Source of the DNA: Cryptomeria japonica
Lineage: Eukaryota; Streptophyta; Pinopsida; Cupressales; Cupressaceae
Reading direction: 5' to 3'
Assembly (NCBI RefSeq): GCF_030272615.1
Contig: NC_081407.1
Coordinates: 378,260,266 to 378,324,265 of the forward strand
Length of the DNA: 64,000 nucleotides
Shown: positions 26,169 through 37,265 of the stretch, piece by piece
How the letters are laid out: each line of letters starts with the position of its first letter
Numbering within the stretch: position 1 is the stretch's first letter
Translations under genes and position numbers: made by a program
The notes under the pieces: model-generated
Database searches by the model: none
The model's input: only the letters and a program-made list of their open reading frames with translations
What the model was told of the DNA's origin: nothing

Positions 26169-27140
26169 ATTGCATCCTTTATGGGTGTTATAAATAAAAG
26201 TATCCTGATGGAAGTCCTAGAACAAAAGAATCAACAAATCAATATGGAAACGGAAGGCCTTGTGGATGATGAAGAGATGGAAGGCTAGAAATTTGTGTTT
26301 TTGGAAGATTATGTATTCATGTTAGAATTATCAGAAGTGGAAATAGTAAATAGTTGTTAGAGTTATAAAATTTTAAATGTTACTCTGAATATTATATATA
26401 GTGAAGGGGATTGGTCCTATCCAATAGTTTTCTTATCAAAAAGGAAAATAGGAATATCCAAAACCCTTTGTACAATTTAAGTTGAGATTTATGGTTCAAA
26501 CAAATGAATGATTCCTATAATCCCTTTATAAAAGATATAGGGAAGAATTTTGAACTTCTAAATAGTGTCACAAATGAAAAACATATTCAATGTAATCAAA
26601 TTGTTCATAATACTTTTTTTTCTTCATAAAAAATAACATTAACAAGCTGATGAATAATATTCATAATACCTCTACTAAATATGCCATTGTGTTATCTTAA
26701 ATTTCTTATTTTGAATTTATTTAATATATTATTAATAATATTATTATATTATATTATATTGTCTTGTTTTAACTTTAGTTTGGTGAAAGTTACAAGATAT
26801 AAATAGAAAAACAAGAGGGTAATTTGTAAACAATAAAAATGTATCAATGGGAAATGGGATTATATATAAGTTTTCAAATATTTAGATTAATTTAATTCTT
26901 TAAATTTATTTAATTTATTATTAAAAATATTAACTTGCTTCTAATGGAAAATTACAAGATATAAAAGACAAAAAATAGTAAAACATAATCTACTTACAAA
27001 TTAAATCATATTAGTTTAAATGTAGGGAATGTTCCATTAATTTGTAGATCCTAAATAATTGGTTGAAAATTTGTTTGACGGTAAAAAAATTTTCAAAAAT
27101 TAAAAGTTGCACTAGCCTATGACAAGTACTAATAAAAAAA
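26169..27140. repeat. Repeat family R, copy 3, right half
   Basis: Resumes R after the gypsy element, beginning with the second target duplication (26169-26173). It matches 11853-12720 directly and 53560-54180 inverted. From 26350 onward it belongs to the large inverted duplication that also includes the F-box gene. Confidence 0.75.
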
Positions 27141-27776
27141 TTTTAAAAAAATTAAAAATTATTTTTTATTTCCATGGCACTTTCCTACCATTCCCATCCC
27201 TTTTTTTTTACACATATGTTCAATTCACCTTCATCTTTTTCCTTCACTTTGAGGCATCTTGGTTTGATCCTTTGTTAGCACATAACATTTCACTATGGGT
27301 AGCATTTTAAAAGGTAAACTCCACAAAGAGTAATATAAGGATAGTTTTCAATATGAAGAGAAAGTGTTTAAGAAATTTAAAACATTAATATTATAATTGA
27401 TAGATTTATAGTGTCTTTTCATATTTTATTTATAATATGAAATTAATTATAATAAATATAAATTTCAAATGTATTATTAAGACAATTATTAAGCAAGAGT
27501 AAATATTTAGTATTTATAATTTATTTTAAAAATATTAAAATGATACAAATAAAGATTTCACTTAGAAAAATCTTTTATATATATCTAATTTCATACATTA
27601 TCTAATAGAAAATTATCAAAAAAAATAAATTACATAAAAATTTTAATTTCATATCTATTTAATAGAAAAACCCACACATTGAACAAATCATATTAGAGTA
27701 AATAAAAATTACGTTACACATACTACCACTATAATCCCTCCATCTCTAGCATATATCACGATAATAATGTTATCCC

Positions 27777-29353
27777 TTACTCTCTCAATTTTCCTAAGAA
27801 CTGATAATGATTTAGCTTCAGTTCGAATGCCATCATCATCGGTTCCCTTTCAACGAAATGAATTTTACAGGGAGGAAGGCATTGCCAAAACCCTTCCTTT
27901 AGATTATATGTAAACACCTCGCCACCAAATAAATTGCTGAAGCACAGGTAATCTCCCACACAAGCACACTTCCGATACCACAAATCATTACGGAGATATT
28001 GAGGAAGTGGAGATATTGAGGGAGAGACTGTGGAGGCATTCTTGCAAACTCTTTCCAATTCCAAACCAACTTATCTTCCTCGTCTTGAGCCAACTCCCAG
28101 ATAACAATACCCTTCTTGTTTGCATCAATTCCGCCAAGTGATGTGTGAGTTCTTCCCAGCCTCAGATTGTTGTGTAGAATGGATGCATTAATTCCACCAA
28201 GCATCGGATTGTTGTGTGGAATGGATGCATTAATTCCACCAAGCATTGGATTGTTGTGTACAATGGATGCGTCAGTTCCACCAAGTTGTGGAAGACTTCT
28301 GCCAATAGATGCATTAATTCCACCAAGCCATGGGTTCATTGGGCCAAACATCATATTGTTTATGTGTGATGAGGATGCAAGAATCCCACCAAGAGTCCAA
28401 TTGTTATGTGATGTGGATGCATGAATTCCGTCGTACAATGGATGAATCCCTCCATGCAATGGGTGAATCCTGCCAAGCACTGGGTCTGTTCCCCCAAGTG
28501 ATGGAAAGTTGGGTGGAATAGATCGCTCAATCATGTCAAGCCACTGCTCATACCGCTCATCAAAGGTCCCCACCACAAGAATAGACGAGCCATATGAAAC
28601 CATAGAGAAACCATTCGCATGAAGATTATCAACATTTTGGGGTAATTGAGCTACTCTAACGGGGTTGATAAAACCCTCATCTTGGATTTTGAAACCGATG
28701 ACTGTCGTAGGCGACGCTCCCTTCCAGAAAAGAACGCCATTACACTCAACCATTTCATGACAGAATATTCTAGATCTCATTTCCCATGCAAACTGACACT
28801 TAATCCTCCACGAATCTTCAACATAGTGGTAAATTTGGAAGTTAAATTTTGAAGAATTCGAACAAACTACCAAATAAGGCTCTTTGTTTTCTCCCTCCAC
28901 AATATGGATGAATTTCTCAGTCAAATCTATTTCTATCTCTGGATAAGATCTATCAAGGGGATTGCAAACAAATAATTGACTGGAAGATTTTTGAAATGAC
29001 AGTAATCCCTGCCCTATGCTAGATAAATCTCTTATAAACTCTCTCTCAGGATTTGGGAGAATAAAGAGAGGGAGGGTCATCCATTTTTGTGCAAAGAAGC
29101 AGTAGACCATGCAACACCAATTTCTATATTCATCTTGACCACAGATAAGAAGCCATGGATTTCGGATGAACAACGAAGATAGAAAACTTTGTGAAGACAA
29201 AATAAAATTCCATTCCTTAGAAACCATGCAAGAGCTCCAGATTGATTGAAATGAAAGCTTTCCAAATATCAACTCCTTCATAGCTTGAGGCATCTTAAAT
29301 ATATCCCCTTGTCCTGTGTATCCTTCAACTATTGCAATCGATTTTCACTCCAT
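27777..29353 (-). pseudogene. F-box protein gene, left paralogue, disrupted
   Basis: Minus-strand paralogue of the intact gene at 51787-53310. The ATG matching the right start is at 29351-29353, but the third codon is TGA (29345-29347) where the right copy has CGA. A 17-bp tandem duplication near 27995-28030, within the motif repeated as CTCAATATCTC, shifts the frame, so a minus-strand frame from an internal ATG (29293) ends at 27899 with an unrelated tail while the true C-terminus continues in another phase to 27777. The F-box core (KELIFGKLSFQSIWSS) and the kelch-like middle are otherwise well kept. It also carries the LGGI repeat block with one more unit than its paralogue. A truncated product from the internal ATG is possible; a full-length protein is not. 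Confidence 0.85.
28121..28510 (-). repeat. In-frame LGGI tandem repeat block (left F-box copy), 390 bp
   Basis: About 130 codons of degenerate units of the type LGGINASIPHNNPM, 14 residues or 42 bp each in the best-kept part, plus shorter GGIHPL units. It is one 42-bp unit longer than the right block, at the run ASIVHNNPM / ASIPHNNPM / ASILHNNLR. Confidence 0.85.
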
Positions 29354-29989
29354 TCTTTTCAGCTCCCATACTTCCGAGCACTTAATGGCTTTGTATTGAC
29401 AATTCAATAAACCTTGAATTAAGTATATATCTATTTCATCCTCACTCACTCCTTGTTATATGCGTTTCAGATTGAGTGCATTATTGGAATAAGAACAGCC
29501 GACATGCCAAAAAAAAATATAAAATAAAATAAATAAGATAAAAATATCCATAAAAACACTCAATTAATAGATCTTATTTTTGGTAATTTTTATTGTTGAA
29601 CTAAAGAAATATATATACAAACACAACAACCATTTATTTCATTCATATAAAAATATGAATACACAACAAATAAATTTAAGAGACTATGACTATAAAGTAG
29701 ATAATTTTAGTCTATACAAGAATTCCAAAAATTAATATCAATCTTTTTTTTTTTTTAAATGACCTTAAAATTGCCTCAAAAGTAGCCAGCATCTTTAAAA
29801 TAATTTGATCACTAAATTTCAAGAAATATTCTTAAACATGTTATTGTTTATCATTTGATCACATTTATTAATTGATCCAAATTCATAATGTTGGGTAAAC
29901 AATACTCTTAAACATTATTCAATTGAATAGTGAAAACATAATTTTTCCCTATAAGAGTAAAATAAATATCTAACACATTGACATGAACA

Positions 29990-32060
29990 AGGTTTATTAT
30001 CTAAGATGGAGTAGATAAGGACCATTCGGGTTTCTGGAGGCAATAGCTCTATAGGGGATGATTTAAAGGATGGAGGAGAGGGAAATGGTGATAATGGCTG
30101 GGTATTTCATGCAACTTGTTGCCTCTTGTACAATGGGTTTATGGTCTAGCAGTGGATCTTGCTTGTTTTATACTTCCTCCCTTCCTTTTGGGTTTTGTAG
30201 CCGCATATTTTGTGGTTGCCCCTGTCTTGAATCTCGTTTACTCAAACCCTTCTTTTCCTTTTTCTAAGACTAGAGGATTCCCTTCGTTTGTTCGGTAGGT
30301 GAGCCATTAGTGGGGGTCGAATTCAGCTTCTATGCTTTGTTCCATTTTGGGGGGGTTGCTGGGTGTTACACCATTATTTGTTGCCTTGCCCGCTTTGCTA
30401 TTTTTTGTGTTATTTTTGGCTAAGGTTTTGTTGTTACCTTTGGCTCTATGTCCCTTCACTTCCCCCCATGTTTTTATCTTTTTCGGGTGGTATTTTTGTG
30501 GCTTATGTATTTCTCTTGGCCTTGTAGTGTTTATGTGGTGATCTTTCATCTATTGATGCTTTTGGTGTGCTCCTGTGGGGTTGGATTGGTGATGGGAGAA
30601 TTTGTGTTGGTGGTGGGCCCTTCTTTTTGGTCACCTTCGTACATTCTTTGAGTTTTTTAGGTGTGGACTCTCCTATTTTGTTTTGTTGGTCGTATAGAGA
30701 GGGGCTTGTCTTATGAACATTGATTTGTCCTTTAGTTCCATGGGCATCTTGGTTGGGATAGTCTTGCCTTCCATTCAAGGAGGCTGGATTTTTTGTGTCC
30801 CTTGCTTCAGGCCAAGGGTTTTGAAGGTTCTTCATTTTCTGTTCCTTTGAGTGACCTTATAGAGGTAGGTCTTGAAGATATAGTGTTTAGTGATGATCCT
30901 CTTAACGGGTGTGTTTGTGGTTTTTAAGTGTTATTTAGGATGGCGTTTCTCTTCTAAGTGGTTATTCTTCTTATGCTAAAGTGGGAAGACTTGGTGTTGG
31001 TGTTGAGGGTTGGTTACGTTGGGGGTGTTTAACCGAACAAGGCTCGTTATGCTACGTGCCTACTTTGGTGTTGGGTTCCTACTATTATTGGAGGACGCTG
31101 CCATTATTAAGGATATTTTCTTCTACCCCTCGCTCCCCCTTTGATGTGTGGTTCCTCACTGGGTTAATGCCTATTGGAAAGAGTTTGAAAGGTACTTCAT
31201 TTTTTTCCTCCGAGTTCAACCCTATGGAGGTGAATTTTGAAGTTAAAATATTTAGTTAGGCTCACCTTGATATGCGTGTTTGGTGATTTTTATGTGTTCA
31301 AGATGGTCTTTCTCTTCATAGTGGTTTCTCTCCTTGTGCCAAAGTGTTTATGTTCTTAGTGGTTACCTTGGGGGTGTTTAACTAGAGAGGGATCCTGTTG
31401 TTGTGTGCCTTCTTTGGTACTAGATTCTTTCTACTATTAAAGGACACTACCATTTGTGAGGATCTCTACTTCTACCCCTTGCTCCCCCTTTCATGTGTGG
31501 TGCATTGTTGGGTTCATGCCTATGAGACCTCTCTTTCTACGTAGGATTGGGGTCATTTTATTTCTAGATTATTTCTAAGGGAATTTTCCCCTATGTCTCT
31601 CCTTTCTAGGATGTTATTCCCTAATGTTCTTATTGACAGTTGACCTATTAAGGTGGCCCATGTAGGTTTTTTTGATAGCCTTGTTAACAAAATGTTGTAA
31701 AATTCCTTCCCAAATTTGTTGGTTATTGCTTGGCCCTATGGTTGGTTTGTTTCCAACTCATAAGAGGTTGTTAACAATATGGTTCAGGGTGCATTCCTAA
31801 ACTAATATATTCTGATTAGATGGTCTTGTGGGTTCAGGACTATGGTTCCTTCCAATTATCGCTTGGGTCAAAATTCTCTCTTCGAAAAAGGGTCTACCCT
31901 TTTTGGTGTTGTTTGGGTTGTCTCACTGCTTGTGAACTCTTTTCTTTTTCATGCCTCTAGGGTGACTTGTTCTAGTATGATCCTATCTTAATTTTTATTT
32001 TGTTATGGTATATGGGCCTATCCCACTTTTTAAAATCAAAACATGGATGAGATGTATTTG
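29990..32060 (+). repeat. Repeat block X, left copy
   Basis: Mirrors 48850-50780. Several short frames in both copies share wording (for example YFMQLVASCTMGL) but are broken by stops and match no family I know. It contains two tandem units of about 358 bp (about 30850-31205 and 31207-31560). A third partial copy begins at 35757. The outer end reads CCCACTTTTTAAAATCAAAA, which could be the 3' end of a retroposon. Element class is undetermined. Confidence 0.65.
30850..31560. repeat. Two tandem ~358-bp units inside block X
   Basis: 31015-31180 and 31373-31540 share a series of phrases in the same order: GGGGGTGTTTAAC, then TGCCT, CTACTATTA, GGA and CTCCCCCTTT. The same duplication is present inverted at about 49320-49870, so it predates the segmental duplication. 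Confidence 0.65.
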
Positions 32061-33310
32061 TAGATTTAAAAAATAAAAAAATACAAGCAAATACTACTAT
32101 ATTAATTTAAAATATAAACATTATAATACAAAAGTTAAAATGAAACCAGTCATGCCCAGAGAGGAGAAAACATACTACAGGAAGGGAAACCACAGAGATC
32201 CTTGTCAACATGTAGACCAAACCTAACCAGCTAGTAAGCTACAAAATGATTCTAAAAAATGGAAATGACAAAGACCATGGACCAATATGCTATATCCATC
32301 TAGAATATAATAATCTATTAAACGTAAAAATATGTAGACCAAAGGCTATAATACCCCTAATAAACATAGATAAACACAACCCCAATTTTTCATAGAGAGA
32401 GGAACTAGAAAGATTTTGTATCCAAAAGACATTTTACTTAGAAAAATACTTGAAACCAAGCTAACAAAAGGGCCCCTAGCTAGCTCTAAGGATTGTTTTC
32501 CCCCACTCCTTTGCCATCTACTTTGTCCCCCTAAGACTACTTGTCACTAAACTTGAAATGCATAAAGAAATCATTGGAGTCCTTTCTGAATCTTTCCTTA
32601 AGATGTGCATTCCAAATATTTCAATGAATCGATTGGTGTAGAATAAGACATTGGGGTGTATAAAAGAGTTATTAAAAAAGGGTGGCCTTTGATGGATAAA
32701 TGATCTCCTAAAATCCCTATTTTTCCCTAAAAAAATTTGCAGTTGTTCGATTCAAGGCTAATCTTCATGTTATTATACAACTTCATATACTAGGGTTTCT
32801 TATTCAAGTTTTTCCTCAAAAAATTTCCACCACATTGACCCTTGTCGTAGAATAAATCATACTTTTTGTAGCCTTTTCAAAATTATCAACAAAAAAAAGA
32901 AGCAATTGAGACAACAAATCCAACAAAGAACCATAATTTTATAGTACATCAAATGTATTTGAGAGAAATAAAGATACCACTTGAGAAGGGTAAATATTCC
33001 ATAGGGCCTTAGGGAAAATTACTTCTTCTATAATAATAGTGATAATTGCTCTTTATATTGTTATCAAATTCCATGAGAAGATTCATTTCATGTACTTTGG
33101 AGTGAAGGCCCCTATGGTTGGAAACTCCTAAACAATGAAGGAAACATAAATTATCACGTTAAGAGGATTATATTACATGGTTCACAGTGAAAGGAAGCAC
33201 TAAATGTAAGCAATAAGATGAAGCTAACATTGGCAACCTTTGATTCTTGAGAACCCCACATCTATACATTTGCAGATTCCTTAGAAATTATTTGGTTGAA
33301 AAATTTAAAC
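32061..33310. repeat. Non-coding block shared with 47590-48840
   Basis: Reverse-complement matches include the text near 33275 (GCAGATTCCTTAGAAATTAT) with 47620, and that near 32160 (CATGCCCAGAGAGGAG) with 48730. No convincing ORF. It may be part of the same element as block X or a separate old insertion. Confidence 0.6.
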
Positions 33311-33949
33311 TGCATTTGAAGAGGGAAACAACATTTTCAAAACAAAGGACGAAGAAAAGAATGGCCACCTACTTTCCTCAAAAACATCACCTCTCTAAAT
33401 CCACACAATCCTTGATATGTGATGGTATGAGAGGAATATACTTTTGCACAAGAGAGGAATATGAGCTATTTAGTAAAGATAGAGAAAGTGCTTTGATATC
33501 CTTGTTAAGGTCCCAATTTTAGTAGATCCCATGATATGATATCCTTCCCAACACCTTCACAAGGATTAAGAGAATGACATAAGATGGCCAAAAGTTGTTG
33601 AGTGATATACGTGGCCTTTGATATGACAAAGTCACTAGTTGAGGACCATCATTTCTAGGTAAAAATCATTAAGTTAACATTTAAGGAGATATTGGGATCC
33701 TTACTACATGCCACATCTAACACATAGCTTTGATACTTTAACTTTGCATCATCATTACCAAGCATTGTTCCTAAGGATGACAACTTGCAAAGGAGAAAAC
33801 TTGTTAGAAAGACGGATCAATGAGATATAGCTAAATCTATTGGTTCCAAGGGTTAATCTTTGTAAATCTATTTCTTATTATGCCTAATTTCCCCTTTCAC
33901 AATCCTACAATCTTTTTTATCTAATGCATAAACATTATCGTTAGCTTAT
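33311..33949. other. No gene seen
   Basis: No supported gene or repeat. An ORF-like run at 33247-33522 crosses into this stretch but has no recognisable domain. Confidence 0.45.
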
Positions 33950-34770
33950 CTAAAATAATATTTTATACTGAAATCTTCAATCCTCTGCAAGAGTTGCCAC
34001 ATGTCTTGAAGAACATACCTAATTTCTTCATAGGATAGCTTATATATCCCCTTCTTGTGTATCCTTTATGTCTTGTAATCATTTTTTTCTCCATTCGTTT
34101 CATCTCCCAAGCCTCCAAGCACATAAATGGATTTGTATCTATAATTCAATAAACCTTGAATTATATATATATATATATATATATATTTCATCCTCACTCC
34201 CTATTATATGCTTTTGATATTGAGTGCGTTATTGGGATAAGAGCAACAAATGTGCAACAAATATAAATTAAAATAAATAAGATACGAATATGCCTTTTAA
34301 ATGGAGTATCTTATTGTGATTAGAGGAGCCAACCTGGAATAAATATGGAGTAAATATAGATTAAAATAAAAATTAGCATAGCTATCTTTAATGTATTAGG
34401 GTGGAGATCTATTACTTAGTGCTTTTTCTCTCAAGAATGATCCTATTAAATTTAATTTCAAAACTAAAACTTTGAGATGGGCATCATTAAATTTTATATG
34501 GAAAATATGTTTCCTTAAAAGTTTAAAATACTATATATTGACCTCAAATCTATGATAGAAAAATGAAACATTCAATCATTGAAATTGTTTGAATTATATA
34601 TACGTCTATTTAAAAAATATTATAGATATCAATTTAATTTTTACTTCAAATTTTTATTTTATTTTTAAATTGTGTTATTTACTAGATGAATAAATACATC
34701 AATTTTATGTGATACTTATTTTGAAATATAATGTTTATTATTAATATTAATATTCATAATTATGTCATTA
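33950..34770 (-). repeat. Third, decayed copy of the F-box 5' flank
   Basis: 34060-34260 matches 29310-29510, the start and upstream region of the left F-box gene (shared AATTCAATAAACCTTGAATT and ATTGAGTGCGTTATTGG-like text). 34320-34760 matches the reverse complement of 51270-51570, upstream of the right gene. It holds no F-box coding core, so it is an orphan flank or the remains of a deleted third gene. Confidence 0.6.
34161..34186. repeat. (TA)n microsatellite
   Basis: Short TA run inside the orphan F-box flank; the matching place at about 29420 has only ATATAT. Confidence 0.85.
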
Positions 34771-34807
34771 CTCTCCATCCTTTGTTGTCATTGTATATAT
34801 TTCTTTA

Positions 34808-34981
34808 ATGTTTTCTACTACCTTAAATATCTAAATAGATCTATCTAAAATACGCCAAGAGATATTACTCTTGAGGCACCTATTATAAAGTTTTATTGAT
34901 AATTGATAGGTGCCACAAGACTGATACCTCTTGACATATTTTAGATAGATGTATTAAGATATCTAGGCTAGTAGCATCCAT
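34808..34981. mobile_element. Foldback or MITE-like element, ~174 bp
   Basis: 34808-34884 and 34905-34981 are imperfect reverse complements of about 77 bases around a 20-base centre. The inner parts are best kept, for example AGGCACCTAT against ATAGGTGCC and TATTTTAGATAGAT against ATCTATCTAAAATA. No transposase. The family and target duplication were not determined. Confidence 0.6.
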
Positions 34982-35756
34982 AGTGCAACATGTAAAGTAT
35001 TAATTTATCACCTTTTTTATTTAAATAAAAAATTAATTATGCTTTACAAATCATGATGCATATCATATTCATTCAAATGTACACTAGGACTTCATTATTG
35101 ATGAGACATTTCATCTTTTAAACCAAAAATTTAATCTTAATTATTAACTATTCCTTGATCCCTTCTATTTTGTGTTATTTCCAATTGTCTTCATCTTCTT
35201 AGTGGAGATGTTAGTTCCTCTCGTGAATTATTATTTTCTATATGATTTTGAGAATCAACATCCATTATATTTTGAATTCTATCATTTGGTATTTGTAGCA
35301 CACTATTTATTGTAATGGAATTCATCCCTTCAAAACTAACCTCAACATTCCCATTAGATTGATGGTGAATTTGGACGTACTTATGATTGCACACTTGTAT
35401 TTGTTGTCTTTCTATCTCATTAAATTGGTTAGAATTCGTCATTATTTTCATTCTTCTCAATATATATTTTCCATCCTCGGGTGTTCATATAAGATGTGTT
35501 ATAATCTTATCTGCATGCTATCTCATTTTCACTTCAATCTCTTCCACTATTAGATTTTCCCTACATTTAACACTTCTTTCTCTATCATTTTAGTTTCAGC
35601 GATTCATTTCTTCTTCTTTTTATGCATCAATTATTTGTTCACATCATTCTCTCATATAATTTTGAGCATATTATTTCTCTTATTATTATTTTTTCTCTTT
35701 AGTTGTAAGACTTCTTACTTCCTCTTTTTGTGCATTTGCCATTTGTTCACATCATT
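34982..35756. other. No gene identified
   Basis: A minus-strand open frame at 35191-35460 (89 codons, rich in Asn and Gln, for example NSNQFNEIERQQIQ) has no domain that I recognise. Short imperfect direct repeats containing CATTTGTTCACATCATT lie at about 35630-35760. Nothing else is supported. Confidence 0.4.
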
Positions 35757-36000
35757 TTTATTAAAAAAGAAGGACATTTCTATACCTTAACAGAAAAGAA
35801 AAAATAGGATAGGCTTGCACCAGAACAAGCTTCCACAAAGGCATGTAGAGAGAAGAGCTCACAAGTAGTGAGATGATCTAGAAAACACTAAAAAAAGAAA
35901 ACCCCATTTTAAAAAGAGGCTTTTGATTGGAGTCGTAACAGATGGGAATCGAAGTCCCAAGAAAATGAGACTACCTAATCAAAATAGAGGGGTTTAGGAA
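35757..36000. repeat. Third partial copy of block X, cut by the gap
   Basis: Same orientation as 48850-49100, sharing ATTAAAAAAG, GGCATG, AGAGCTCACAAG-like and CTAATCAAA text in order, but clearly more diverged than the 29990 and 48850 copies are from each other. It runs into the run of N. Confidence 0.7.
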
Positions 36001-36500
36001 NNNNNNNNNNNNNNNNNNNNNNNNNNNNNNNNNNNNNNNNNNNNNNNNNNNNNNNNNNNNNNNNNNNNNNNNNNNNNNNNNNNNNNNNNNNNNNNNNNNN
36101 NNNNNNNNNNNNNNNNNNNNNNNNNNNNNNNNNNNNNNNNNNNNNNNNNNNNNNNNNNNNNNNNNNNNNNNNNNNNNNNNNNNNNNNNNNNNNNNNNNNN
36201 NNNNNNNNNNNNNNNNNNNNNNNNNNNNNNNNNNNNNNNNNNNNNNNNNNNNNNNNNNNNNNNNNNNNNNNNNNNNNNNNNNNNNNNNNNNNNNNNNNNN
36301 NNNNNNNNNNNNNNNNNNNNNNNNNNNNNNNNNNNNNNNNNNNNNNNNNNNNNNNNNNNNNNNNNNNNNNNNNNNNNNNNNNNNNNNNNNNNNNNNNNNN
36401 NNNNNNNNNNNNNNNNNNNNNNNNNNNNNNNNNNNNNNNNNNNNNNNNNNNNNNNNNNNNNNNNNNNNNNNNNNNNNNNNNNNNNNNNNNNNNNNNNNNN
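36001..36500. other. Assembly gap (500 N)
   Basis: Exactly 500 undetermined bases, a conventional placeholder for a gap whose true size may be unknown. Open frames reported through it are meaningless. Confidence 1.
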
Positions 36501-37260
36501 GCCATTTTTTTTGAAATTCCTCCAAATCCACCTCAAACAATTATTTATACAAAAGCATACAAAACATAATATCCAACTCATCTAATTTTAGGTTTGTGAA
36601 GAACTTTCCCAACCACTATCTTGATTTCTTACTGATTTTTACTTAAATTTGTAGATGTTCAAGAGAGTAAAAAGAAGGGTGTCATCAACTCATACTAATG
36701 TTTCTACAATAACAGCTATTATTCCCAAAACCAACCCTTTTCTGATAGAACTATTGATTTAAAATTTGGTGAATGCAACAAAAAAGATAAGGAACCTGGT
36801 GGTAAACAGATTTGTCATTGTGTTCGTTTATTTGAAATATATTCTAGAGTACTTCATTGATTCAAAGATTTTGAAAGCTTGCATGCAAAATCCATTTTGT
36901 GCACATTCTGAAAACCTTTTTTTTCATTCATGAGCGGACGTCTCTCTTGAAGCATTTTGGTAAATAGTTCACCGGTTCTGTCTGTGCTTCCACATTCTTC
37001 ATACTACGTAATTCCATGAGACTGCATTTCATTTTAGAACTTTTTTTTATATCTCTTATGGAGAAGGTAAAGAATGCTCGAAAATGGAGAATTTCTAACC
37101 TTCTTGACAAAGAGGTCCCACAAGGTTAGGAAATAAGGTTAGAAATGCTTCATTTTGGAGAATTCTTAACCTTTTTCCTTTTGAAGTTATGAATATGGGT
37201 TAAGAATGCTCGAAAATGAAGTATCCTTAACCTTCTCTTACAAACACTATGATCTTGACC

Positions 37261-37265
37261 TCAAA
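37261..37265. repeat. Target-site duplication, left (solo LTR)
   Basis: TCAAA here and TCAAA at 41385-41389 flank the solo LTR. The uninterrupted left copy reads CCTCAAAAACC at the same place (reverse complement of about 2181-2191). Confidence 0.95.

Larger units (their letters stand above)
26350..33310. repeat. Segment B: inverted duplicate of 47590-54170
   Basis: Order of shared parts is R, F-box gene, X block and a further non-coding block, all mirrored on the right. Similarity is high in the F-box coding part and lower in the AT-rich flanks. One stretch (right 51260-51580) is missing beside the left F-box gene, but a relative of it is found at 34300-34760. Confidence 0.85.

Noticed and set aside
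30070-30835. Membrane-protein genes suggested by hydrophobic ORFs (for example 30332-30541)
   Set aside because: They lie in repeat X, overlap in several frames, and their counterparts at 49483-50746 carry different frame breaks.
35971-36581. Long minus-strand open frames through 36001-36500
   Set aside because: They consist of undetermined bases from the assembly gap.
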